A stretch of DNA of 64,000 bases from Platynereis dumerilii (Eukaryota; Annelida; Polychaeta; Phyllodocida; Nereididae): positions 37,234,629-37,298,628 of the forward strand of contig JAPTHN010000011.1 in assembly GCA_026936325.1 (NCBI GenBank). Reading direction: 5' to 3'. Made by a program: the position numbers and the translations under genes. This document shows positions 1-11,300 of this stretch, piece by piece; positions within the stretch are counted from its first letter, which is position 1, and each line of letters begins with the position of its first letter. The notes below the pieces were generated by a model. The model saw nothing but the letters and a program-made list of their open reading frames with translations. It was not told the origin of the DNA and made no database searches.

Positions 1-425
1 GACATTTGCTGACATTTCTTCTCACGAATCCAAGGGACCTATTTGCTTTTGCTGTGATCTTGTTGATATGTTCTGTCCAACTCAGGTCTGTTGAGATCTC
101 GACTCCTAGGTAGGAGCTGTGCTTAGATGCCTCGAATGTATGTCCCATCAGGTGATAGTCTTCTATGATTGGTCTTCGACACTTGTGGACCCTCTGTACA
201 ATACACTTCTTCGGATTAAACTGCATCTGCCATGTTTTGGACCAGTCTTCTAAGGTAGTAAGATCTTTCTGCAGCTGTTTTGCGTCTTCTTGGGAATTTA
301 TCTCTCTGTATAGCAGCATGTCATCTGCAAATAGTCGCAGTCTTGATGTTATCTTCTGGCCAATGTCATTTACAAATAGCAGGAACATTAACGGTCCGAG
401 TACTGTTCCCATCATCACACATTTG
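1..425 (-). mobile_element. LINE reverse-transcriptase fragment, 5'-truncated
   Basis: Read on the minus strand, this encodes the second half of a non-LTR reverse transcriptase: GTVLGPLMFLLFVNDI, then the catalytic FADDMLLY box, a WQMQFNPKKC segment and SYLGVEISTDLSWTEHI. This order is typical of jockey/CR1/L2-like LINEs. The frame stops matching the family near 410-425, beside the inverted-repeat element that starts at 428. It continues past the left edge of the window. It lies antisense to the IDO gene. Confidence 0.8.
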
Positions 426-606
426 ACATGGGAACCATAGACTAGAGGCTGTTTGATTAGTCATGATCAAGAGACGGCCATTTGAATTGTCATAACTGAT
501 TTTAGATAAAAAGTCAGATGCATAATCCTTTCGTTCCGCTGTCACCAACAATCAGTATTAGAGCTCTTTGCAGATTGGCGGTCCATTGGAAAAATGTACT
601 GTAATA

Positions 607-818
607 TGGGGTGAATCGGGACAGAATTGGCCATTTTTTTGTCATAGCATGAACAAAAGTAAACTCAGAAATCAAAATATGGTGTCAAATTGTGTCCATG
701 CACAAGGTCTAAGTATCCCCAAGTGCTTGAAATGATATCTTAAATTCCTTAAGCCCAAAGCCAATAAAACCACTGTCCCAATTCATCCCACACTTTGGGG
801 TGAATCGGGACACTCCCC
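607..818. mobile_element. Short TA-flanked MITE with G-rich ends
   Basis: The motif GGGGTGAATCGGGACA occurs at 608 and 798, and in inverted form near 775-793 (CTGTCCCAATTCATCCCA). The element begins after TA at 605-606 and ends in CCCC followed by TA at 819-820. The ends resemble those of the elements at 17427 and 56109. Confidence 0.5.
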
Positions 819-1763
819 TATTTTCACAACCATTTCTTCTTAGCTTATCTAAGTGATTGCTACTTGTGACTCATATGAGTAAATATAAAAAAACATGTTC
901 AACTAGCCAAAAATGTATTTTCAGGAAAATATAACATCAATTTCATTGATAATATGTACATTTTTTAAAATGTGATAAATAACAGAAAACTATCAAAAAC
1001 TGAATTTTTTCCCCAATTTCGCTAGTGATTGATAATTCTGGACTAAATCCACTATTTATAATACTAAGTTCAATAATATTTATTTAAAATCTATGCTAGT
1101 ACATTCATATGAAAATCAGTAGGGTTATTTTTGTTGATTCCGAAATGTTGACATTGCCCTGGATCTGAACCCATGACCAAACATACATAATCTCATATCT
1201 AGTCTACTATTCTGGTCCTCCAACTTACCAAAACTAGGTTTTAAAAGTTTTGTGCACGACTGGTGGCTCTAGTATTTATGCTTTTTACAATGCATGCAAA
1301 GTTAAGACAAGCTTTTGAAAATTAACTTCCGCAATACTAAGTTTAAGGTTCTGCAGCTCCCGACTGCCTGCAGTTAGAAGTACAAAACTGCACCGAAATA
1401 TGCTCTGGTATTTCAACTATAAGTGTGCCAAAAATCATTTATTTTAGTATTTTCTTCATTTTAATTTGCAAACTGGCTTTGCGACGTCATTGACAGTTAC
1501 TTGTTGCTCTCCTAATCTTCTTATTAGGTACACACTTTAAATTAGTTAATTAGTTTGTTTATTTAAACCTATGCTGCTAGATATGATATATGTTGCATAA
1601 ACTGATCCTATGATAACTAACACAAACAAAGTCATTAAAACATTCATAAGCCAGTGACATCACAAGACAAGTTGAATTTTCACTTTGAAATTGTTTGGAC
1701 AGCTAATCTGCAAAGATGTCTAAGCACCTTAAATCAAATTAACATTGAAAGCATAGAATACAA

Positions 1764-2036
1764 TCATGACAAATCATCAGTATGATGACTTTCAAAGTGC
1801 CATTTCACAGTGCAAAAGTCCATTTTGCATAACAAATTTACAGACTGTAACATAATTTTTGTGTAAAATGTGTTTACAGGAAATCACCAAATGTATGTTT
1901 AATTTGACGTCAACTGTATATAGACGGATACACGATTATTATAGTCAGTAAATTTGATATGCAAAAAGAGTGGACTATTGCACTGTGAAAATGGCACTTT
2001 GTAAGTCATCATGCTGATGATTTGTCATGATCATAC
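1764..2036. mobile_element. Near-palindromic MITE
   Basis: The first about 60 bases (CATGACAAATCATCAGTATG onward) return in reverse complement at 1974-2036, so the transcript would fold into a long hairpin. There is no ORF. A diverged relative of the arm lies at about 2120-2200. Confidence 0.6.
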
Positions 2037-2296
2037 CCAATACTTCAGTTATGACAAATCAAATGGCCGTCTCTTGATCATGACTAATCAAACAACCTCT
2101 ACGTTTCCCATTTTGAATGTAGAGAAGATGACACTTCATCAGCCATCATGACTCACAAAGTGCAAATATTCATAGACTACTAAATTTTTGCATATCAAGT
2201 TAACCGGCTGTAACGTCGCAGGTAAATTCATGCACAGACAAAAGGATAATGGAAACGGCATAGTCACAACTAACTGAAAGTATGTTCATGTTTCAG

Positions 2297-2392
2297 ACTT
2301 CTTTACCAGAGTATTTCTCACCATGGGAAGAAATCACAAGCAATTTAGTCACTTTGCTGGAGGAGAAGTCTCTAAGGAAGAAAATACAGCAG
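2297..2392 (+). CDS. IDO: IDO exon (first visible)
   Basis: Acceptor TTTCAG at 2291-2296, donor GTACAA at 2393, phase 0 at both ends. It encodes TSLPEYFSPWEEITSNLV then TLLEEKSLRKKIQQ, matching the human IDO1 stretch that begins LPDFYNDWMFIAKHL. The preceding exon with the start codon was not found between 450 and 2290 and may lie left of the window. Confidence 0.88.
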
Positions 2393-5300
2393 GTACAACA
2401 AAACGTTTTCTTCTGCATACATCAATTTTTAACCGGCCTAACAGCGGAGGCCGGTTAATACAGGAGCTGTAAATGGATCAGGTGAAACCATAAACAGTGG
2501 GCATAAACTGCAACCACTAGCTTGATGTAAACCACATTTGATGATGACAGACAAGGTTTTTCTGACAAGGCTTTCAAGAAATCATCGAATGCGAAATAAA
2601 GTCATCAACATGTCAATTTGGTCAGATCGTTTTTAACCGACCTAACGTTAGTTATTAAAGGGGGTGGGTAGTGAAAGGGGGCTCATGTAAACCATGTCTA
2701 TGTGTCCAAGTATCCATATCTTGTCAACATGTGTAAGTGTCCATTTGTGACCTTAGTTTTGAACTTAGAGTAATGAAATTTGGTACAGGTATGGTACTGT
2801 GGGCATGGATCAGGGACATGTCGAGAAATCCAACATGGCTGCCATTTTGTGGTGGCCATTTTGGCAGCCATCTTTCTTCATTCTTGAACTGCCCATTGTG
2901 TGACCTTAATATTTCACTTACAGTTATGAAATTTGGTACAGGTATGGGCCTCTGGGTATGGATTGGGAACATGTCTATTAATCCAAGATGGCGGCCATTT
3001 TGTGGTGGCCATTTTGGCAGCCATCTTTCTTCATTCTTGAACTGCCCATTGTGACCTTAATATTTCACTTACAGTTATGAAATTTGGTACAGGTACGGGC
3101 CTCTGGGTATGGATTGGGAAAATGTCTATAAATCCAAGATGGCGGCCATTTTGTGATGGCCATTTTGGCAGCCATCTTTCTTCATTCTTGAACTGGCGAT
3201 TGTGACCTTAATATTTCACTTACAGTTATGAAATTTGGTACAGGTATGGGACTCTGGGTATGGATTGGGAACATGTCGAGAAATCCAACATGGCTGCCAT
3301 TTTGTGGTGGCCATTTTGGCAGCCATCTTCTTCATTCTTGAACTGCCCATTGTGACCTTAATATTTCATCACTTACAGTTATAAAATTTGGTACTGGTAT
3401 GGGACTTTGGGTATGGATTGGGAACATGTCGAGAAATCCAAGATTCCGGCCATTTTGTGGCGGCCATTTTGTGGTGGCCATTTTGGCAGCCATCTTTCTT
3501 CATTCTTGAACTGCCCATTGTGACCTTAATATTTCACTTACGGTTATAAAATCAATACAGGTATGGGACTCTGGGTATGGATTGGGAACATGTCGAGAAA
3601 TCCAAGATGGCGGCCATTTTGTGGCGGCCATTTTGGCAGCCATCTTCCTTCATTCTTGAACTGCTCATTGTGACCTCAATATTTCACTTGCAGTTATGAA
3701 ATTTGGTACAGGTATGGGACTCTGGATATGGATTGGGAACATGTCGAGAAATCCAAGATGGCGGCCATTTTGTGGTGGCCATTTTGGCAGCCATCTTTCC
3801 GTTCTTGAACTGCCCATTGTGACCTTAATATTTCACTTACAGTTATAAAATTTGGTACAGGTCTGTGGGTATGGATGAGGAACATGTTGAGAAATCCAAG
3901 ATGGCGGCCATTTTGGCAGCCATCTTTCCTTTTTTTTAGAAATCTGTTCAAACTGCATTGATTCTATACTAATACTCTAGCAGCTTCCAATCAACTATTT
4001 CTCCTATCTTCCAATATCAGTTGCTCAGTGGTTTAAGCATTGGCACCTTCAATTTCATTGCGCTAGGCCGGTTTTGAATCCGCGGATTCTTGTTCAGTAT
4101 ACACCATTTTTTAAACAAGCGGTAAACCACGGCGCCTAAATTCCATGAGTGAGTGAGTTTGTGTTTTACGCCCCATCAGCACCGGTGTGGGCTATTTAGA
4201 GGCAACATTGGTTTGATAGATTATCCTGAGAACTAATTTCTCATAATTTGTAGAAGTAGTCGTTATCTCTGAGGAACTGTGTTATACTGGATGCTGAATT
4301 TTCTAAGAACAAGTGTTTGAGATTACCTGATTTAAAAGGTCGGTGATGTAGATTGTTATAACATTCTATCAAGATATATGTTTAATCGAAAGTGGTACTT
4401 AATTCCATGAGAATTGGAATATCTCAGGAACACGACCTTTTCTTAAATAAAGTGCCCTTGCAATGATAATTTTAAACAGAGTAGTGCGGGTAGTGCAGCC
4501 CCCTCAATTCGAGGTGTAATTATATAACTGCTGTTTATGGTCGATTATTGAAAGGCTTTATATCATAAAACACCAGTTGCGAATGATTAACAAACTTGAA
4601 ACCTTATCAAGAATATAGAATTACGCAATAACGCTGCTTAGCTTACATAATTTAGAACAACAAAAAACGTTGACGTAAAAAAAGGTAAAAAAACTGTAAT
4701 GACAATATTAAGTTTCGGGGACAAGCACACTGACTTGAAGCCCAAGCTGTAAATGACCTTATCACAAAATTTAATGTAGTTCAATAGCAGATCTGAACCA
4801 ATTATATAAAACAATGAGGTTACCTTCCAGCAAAGTCTACAACATTACCATATTTAGTGACCCTTCACCAGACAAATATTCCTATCCATGAGAATATTTC
4901 AGCTTCCACTCCTGGACCACACAAGATTGAAAGGATACAGACAGATGCGCCTTGCCTTCAACCAGTTGTCTTTCATGACCAATGGATTTGTTTGGCAAGA
5001 TGGCGATGAAGGGGGTGACTTCCCTATATTCAGAAGGTCCAATGTTCAGAAGGTCCATTGGTCAGAAGGTCCAATGTTCAGAAGGTCCATTGGTCAGAAG
5101 GTCCAATGTTCAGAAGGTCCATTGGTCAGAAGGTCCGTTGTTCAGAAGGTCCAATGATCAGAATTTTTGTCATTTTTTCACAGACAGTTGTTCTGGAAAT
5201 TTACCTTAAACTTTTTTGTGAATGCTGGGGTAATATCCAATTGGTTGATTGCCCCTGTATATTTAAGTGGATGACAATTATTAAGATATTTCGAAATCTT

Positions 5301-8300
5301 AATTGCGCTCCGATTGCTGCCCAAATGTTGTGCCTGAATTTGGGCAAGAATATGGAAACAGGTCAGAACTTCCCCCCCCCCCGACCCTCCGAAAGTCAAT
5401 GTAAATATATATATGCCCCTGGAAGATCCAGGAAGTTGGCTACCATTTCTGGCTGGTGAAGGGGCCGGAATGCAACCCTCCGAAAAGCTGCAGAGCTTGG
5501 CCGGTGACAGGGCCAACTCAGTGGAAGTTAGCTACTTGAACTGGCTACCTGGCAGTTACCTGACAGCTACTCGAAACTCTTCCCATTTCTGGCTGGTGAC
5601 GGGGCCGGAATCCAACCCTCGGAAAAGCTGCATAGCTTGGCCGGTGACGGGGCCAACTCAGTGGAAGTTAGCTACCCGAAGCTGGTTACGTGGCAGTTAC
5701 CTGGAAGCTACTTGAAACTTTGGGAAAATGGCTACTTGAACTGGCTACCTGGCAGTTACCTTGCAGCTACTTGAAACTTTGTGAAGATATCTACTTGAAC
5801 TGGCTACCTGGCGGTGCCAAATATCATATGTGCAATAGTTTAGGTTCAGCGGCCAGTACACAATGTGTGCAGCTGCCCGCAGTGGATCCAAGCAAGATAT
5901 AGAAGGAAAACACGTCTTAATTACAACTTGCCTGGTATTCGTTCCTATGCCAGATGCATGCTCTATAATCAAGTTATGGACATCTCTTGACCCAAACATC
6001 TCCAAACAATACAGCCAAGACAGGGCCCAAAAGACATTCTGAAAATGCTCCAATTTCAAATTTCCCGCCAAAATTGTCCATTTTGTCACTGTGACTCTAT
6101 AAATGGAGATGTGTCACCGGGGTAAAAGAGGAAATTCTGCAACCTGAAAATTGGCATTTATTACTGACTGGTGAGTTGTCAATATTCTTTAACCACTGTA
6201 TTGATAAAAATGACCAATTATCTGACTCACGGGACAATTACATGAGTGGATATTGTTCTCGAATGCAATTAAATGGCCTGTGAAGTGGACGATTGCCTTG
6301 AATCAACATCCAATTGACCACGAAGTGGTCAGGGGCCGACCAGCATGAGTTGGGGGAGGGCTATGAATTGTACGCCCGGCACGCACTTTTTTTTCATTCG
6401 CGGCGCATCGACGAACAATTTTTTCGCATGAGAACTCGCGACAAACTTTTTTATCGAATTTAACATTACGGTACCCTAGCTACAGGTGGAAACAAACTTT
6501 TTTTTTATTTCCATGTACTGAACAAACTTTTTTTTCATTGTCAAGTGGGAAACAATTTTTTTTTTCTCTAAATATCCATAGCCCCCCCCCAAAGATCATC
6601 TGGTCGGCCCCTAATTAGCATGGATAATTGCAATTTGTAATCAATCAAGAGACTGTGTGATAGTCATGATAGCAGCTGATGCTTCATTGCAATCAGAGTT
6701 AAAGATATTGCCCTTGAAACAATCACCAAAGATTGACATGAACCAATAAATCCACATTTTCACCTCGCAAAATTGTCAAATCTGACAAGAACATCCATTT
6801 TGGAAAACGGCGCTCCCAGCGCTATACTTTATAGGCATGATGTGTACACACATCCATTAAAAATTACGGGAAAGGGAACGGAATGGACGGCCGAAAATTT
6901 TTATTTCTGCTACTAAAATAGCATAACTAGGCATACATATCAGCCAAAATCATGCAAATTCCGGCTTGGGTGATATTGGTGCAATTTCTGTTCATAAAGA
7001 ATGTCAGTTCAGGGTATAAGTTGGACCACCTCCTCCAGCATGTTTACACAGACTGTAGGACCAGTGCTAGTTCGGGGTACCTCTGTTCACAAAATTAAGT
7101 GGATCTTTGCAAACCTGACAAGACATTCCTATTTCAATTGGTACATTATAAGCAAAATAGGAAGTTCATGACATTGCATATATATTTGCTAATGATTTGT
7201 CAGTATATAAAATTAATGTGACAGGGCCAACTCAGTGGAAGATAGCTACTTGAACTGGCTACCTGGCAGTTACCTGACAGCTACTTGAAACTTTGGGAAG
7301 ATAGGTACTTGAACTGGCTACCTGGCAGTTACGTGGCAGCTACTTGAAACTCTTTCCATTTCTGGCTGGTGACGGGGCCGGAATCCAACTCTCCGAAAAG
7401 CTGCAGAGCTTTGCCGGTGACGGGACCAACTCAGAGGAAGTTAGCTACCCGAAGCTGGTTACGTGGCAGTTACCTGGAAGCTACTTGAAACTTTGGGAAG
7501 ACAGCTACTTGAACTGGCTACCTGGCAGTTACCTGGCAGCTACTTGAAACTCTTCCCACTTCTGGCTGGTGACAGGCCGGAATCAAGCTCTCCGAAAAGC
7601 TGCATAGCTTGGCAGGTGACGAGGCCAACTTAGTGGAAGTTAGCTACTTGAACTGGCTACCTCGCAGTTACCTGGCAGCTACTTGAAACTTTGGGAAGAT
7701 AGCTACTTGAACTGGCTACCTGGCAGTTCCCTGGAAGCTACTTGAAAGTCTTTCCATTTCTGGCTGGTGACGGGGCCGGAATCCACACTGCTCCTATTCT
7801 ACACTGCTCCTATCCTACACTACTCCTATGATTCTATCCTGCATTACTCCTATCCAGCACTACTCCTATTATGTGCTACTCCCTCTGCACTGCTCCTATC
7901 CTGCGCTACTCCTATTCTGCAGTGCTCCTATTCTGCACTGCCAATATCCTGAACTCCTATTCTGCATTGGTCCTATTCTGCACTTCTCCCTTTGCGCTGC
8001 TCTTATCCTGCACTACTCCCTCTGCGCTTCCTTTTCTGCACTACTCCTATCCTGCACTGATCCTATCCTGCTGATTCCTACACTGCTCCCATCCTGCACT
8101 GCTCCTATCCTGGAACTTCATATAAAAAGCACATAAAGACAGCAATTTCTAAGATTTCATGAGCAGAAGCATGTCCATCAACAACACATAAACTGATGAT
8201 GTCATGCAATGACATGCATATTTTATGCAAATGTACATTGAGCAGTGCCCATCCATGTAGGTAAGTGAGTACAATATTATACAGTTATCGCACAGCACAG

Positions 8301-11300
8301 AGTGCGATATTATACAGTTATCGCATAGCACCGAGTGTGATATCAGTATAATATCACACGGTGCTGTGCGATAACTGTATAATATTGTATCAGTAGTGGG
8401 CCTACAGAAAATGAGAAGTTGGCCTGCCTTACATTTATTGCCTGGATGATCGTATCACTATGGTTAGGTCACTTGCATGGCCGAGTGGTCACGGTTGCAT
8501 TATGGCTCCCTTGTACTATGGGACCATCCTGACTGAGACTGGGAATATGTCAAGATGTGTGGGACAAATCTAGGGCTGCCCTAAGGTCCCCACTCCAAAG
8601 GGGGCCCCCACATCCAAACCCAACAATAAAAAAAAAGAAAAAGAAAAAAAAAAGGGTTGCTCAAATTCTGAACATTGGACCTTCTGAACATTGGACCTTC
8701 TGAACAATGGACCTTCTGACCATTGAACCTTCTGACCATTGGACCTTCTGAACATTGAACCTTCTGAACATAGGGCTGTAACCGATGAAGGGATAAGCAG
8801 AAGCCTCCCGCATCAGATAGCCATTCCTATTTGTGCTATCGGTGAGTAAAATTAAATTAATTCACATTCCACATTCCATAGAGACAAAATACAACACAGC
8901 TGATCACATTGACACATATATGAAATATGTATTATCATCCATACAATAACTATGCATCCCTCAAATTTGCTCCATTGACTGAGAACATGATGTCATGCTT
9001 CAGTTGTTTGTGGATTATCCTCGTGTTTGGCAATACAAGAACACATACAAGCTAAAAACGCATCCAGTCACAAACAATTATTTTCAGCCTGTACATTTAA
9101 TTACTGCAGTTTATTTTAGTGATATTTAACTGTGAATTGACAAACACAAGGACGATTCACAACCAGCCTCAGCATGACATCACGCTCTCAGGCAAAGAAG
9201 ACCAATTGAAGGATACATATTTAGTGGATTGATAATGACATCATATCAAACCTTTTTTTTTAAGCTCGATTTCTGGGAACCAAGCCAATCTTCAACTATG
9301 TGACCTTGTGTTTGTCCAATTGGAGAAAAATTGATCCTGATGGGTGAGTTTTGTGCTTCATAAAATCATGAACTTATCAGGGTCAGTTGGGAAATAGATT
9401 CTAGTAGAGTAAGATGGGGCAAACCCAACCATTTTTTATTGGGACTAAAGCTGGACCAAATCTGGCCTTTTTTGTGGCAATTGACAACGATGATTGACAT
9501 GTCCGCACAAAAGAAAGTGCATATAATAATGTTTTATTTATTTGTTGAAACACCCATTATCCTTATCATTTCATTGTCCGTTTCCTACACTGTAAAATTT
9601 GAAATTTTGAGTTAGCTCAACTGATTGAGTGAGACGGTAGCACAATATGTTTGAGCTAACATAGCTTGTCGTTTAAGTTATGACAATGGACAGATCATCA
9701 TAACTCGCCTATTTGACTCCTAGAAGGATAATGTCTATGCACATAGGCCTAGTGTGCCTGCCCTTGTTCTTCATTCTCAGAAGTTCTTTGGAAAGTGGAG
9801 AGTTCCGTCTTCAGGTACACTGTAAAATTTGAAATTTGGAGTCAGCTTAAATGATTGAGTGAGATGGTAGCACACTATCTTTCAGCTAACACAGCTTGTC
9901 GTTTTAAATTATGACAATCTGTCTGTTCCCTTAGATGAAAACAGAAAGCTATGTTAGCTCATACCAATTGTGCAACCATCTCACTCAATCATTACAGCTA
10001 ACTGAAAATTCATATTTCACAGTATATTGTCGTTAATCTCTTGGTGCAAGATTTGTCAGGGTCAGATTTCCCCATGCTACCCTATTAGTCTAACACTATT
10101 TCCCCGTTTTCAAATTAACAAGGACAGTTCTCAACATAATAATGACAACACTGGCGTTACCATAATTTGCCATCAACTTTTTCTTGTCCGCTGATCTTAT
10201 TTTCACCATTTACAAATTTTATCTCTTTTAATAATAAAGTAACTCTCTTCTTCTTTTTCAGACCACTGCACTACAAGTAAGTGTCAAATAGCACATAATA
10301 ATGCTTCACATATGAAGCACACCAAACACAAAAATATACATCTTCTTACTATATAAACTTTATAAAGGCGCTATTCCGGATGCTTCAGTCCCTCGTACGA
10401 TGTGTCTGGGTGACCCACGACCGCCGAACTCGCACAGTGTACTTATAGCCTATTGTTGTCCTGCAAAAAGTGGGCAACTTTTTTTTCAATATCAAACTTT
10501 TTTTCTGGCTTTGAAAAAAAATTAAAATTACAATTTTTTTTTCCCCAGATTAAAAAAATTTCTTTTTTTTAATTTCGCCAATTATTTTTTTTATTCAAAA
10601 GAGGAAATTGAGCAACTTTTTTTTTCCCAATATTTAAAAAAAAACGTACCGGTACACATTTTCTTCCCCAAATTTTGTTTTTTTTCAAACATTATATTCA
10701 AATTTTTTTCCCCAGCATTTTTCCCCAAAATCTTAGTATATAAAAGGCAGCTTTCTGGATGCTTCAGTCCCGGTCTGTTTGAACCACGACCGCCAAACTT
10801 GCACAGGGTCAACATTGTTTATCTGAGGGGACTGGGCTATCTTTTTTTCCCACAGCGCACTTACATTGTTGTCCTGGGGGGACTGGGCTATTGCTTTATC
10901 CAATTTCCGAAATTCTTTTTTCCCAACTTTTTTTTTTGCACAGTTGTTTTTTCCAAAATGTTTACCCCAAAATTTCTTACCAATTGTTGTCCTGCAAAAA
11001 GTGGGCAACCCCAAAATTTCTTACCAATTGTTGTCCTGCAAAAAGTGGGCAACTTTTTTTTCAATATAAAACTTTTTTTTCGCGCTTTGAAAAAAAATTA
11101 AAATTACAATTTTTTTTTTCCCCAGATTAAAAAATTTTTTTTTTTTTAATTTCGCCAATTATTTTTTTTATTCAAAAGAGGAAATTGAGCAACTTTTTTT
11201 TTCCCAATATTTAAAAAAAAACGTACCGGTACACATTTTCTTCCCCAAATTTTGTTTTTTTTCAAACATTATATTAAAAAATTTTTCCCCAAAATCTTAG

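Larger units (their letters stand above)
428..2115. mobile_element. Composite inverted-repeat element, arms 428-498 and 2047-2115
   Basis: The left arm contains GTTTGATTAGTCATGATCAA followed by GAGACGGCCATTTG. The right arm carries the reverse complement almost base for base. No coding sequence was found inside. The interior holds smaller inverted-repeat elements (607-818 and 1764-2036), so this looks like layered non-autonomous DNA transposons. The superfamily is unclear because I see no clean target duplication. Confidence 0.55.
5014..8782. mobile_element. 3.77-kb non-autonomous TIR element inserted in an IDO coding exon
   Basis: The termini are GGTGACTTCCCTATATTCAG at the left and, on the other strand, GGTTACAGCCCTATGTTCAG at the right; 20 of 24 terminal bases match. 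Both are followed inward by a 16-bp tandem array in opposite orientation. The flanks CGATGAAGGG at 5004-5013 and 8783-8792 are a perfect 10-bp target-site duplication. No transposase-like ORF is present, only repeats. A 9-10-bp duplication with long arrayed ends suggests a Mutator-like (MULE) non-autonomous element; this assignment is inference. Confidence 0.85.

Noticed and set aside
2724-3951. ORFs of 82-105 codons on both strands
   Set aside because: They follow the 150-bp satellite unit and have no homology or splice context.
5029-5162. CRISPR-like array
   Set aside because: Contiguous 16-bp units with no unique spacers, in an animal intron.
4982-5459. Three overlapping ORFs of 75-133 codons with FRRSNVQKVHWSEGP-type repeats
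   Set aside because: They are translations of the 16-bp minisatellite at the transposon end in three frames. The first merely runs on from the IDO exon.
7767-8136. Tyr/Ser/Leu-rich ORFs
   Set aside because: Low-complexity CTCCTATCCTGCACTA array read in three frames.
5015-8797. Clean removal of the IDO-splitting element as a GT-AG intron using sites at its very ends
   Set aside because: The donor-like GT at 5015 leaves phase 1, while all nearby AGs (8773-8797) need phase 2; the joins tested run into stops.
8977-9065. Candidate IDO exon near CTCGTGTTTGGCAATACAAG
   Set aside because: Only a loose resemblance; the exon at 9265-9343 matches the family motif and both phases.
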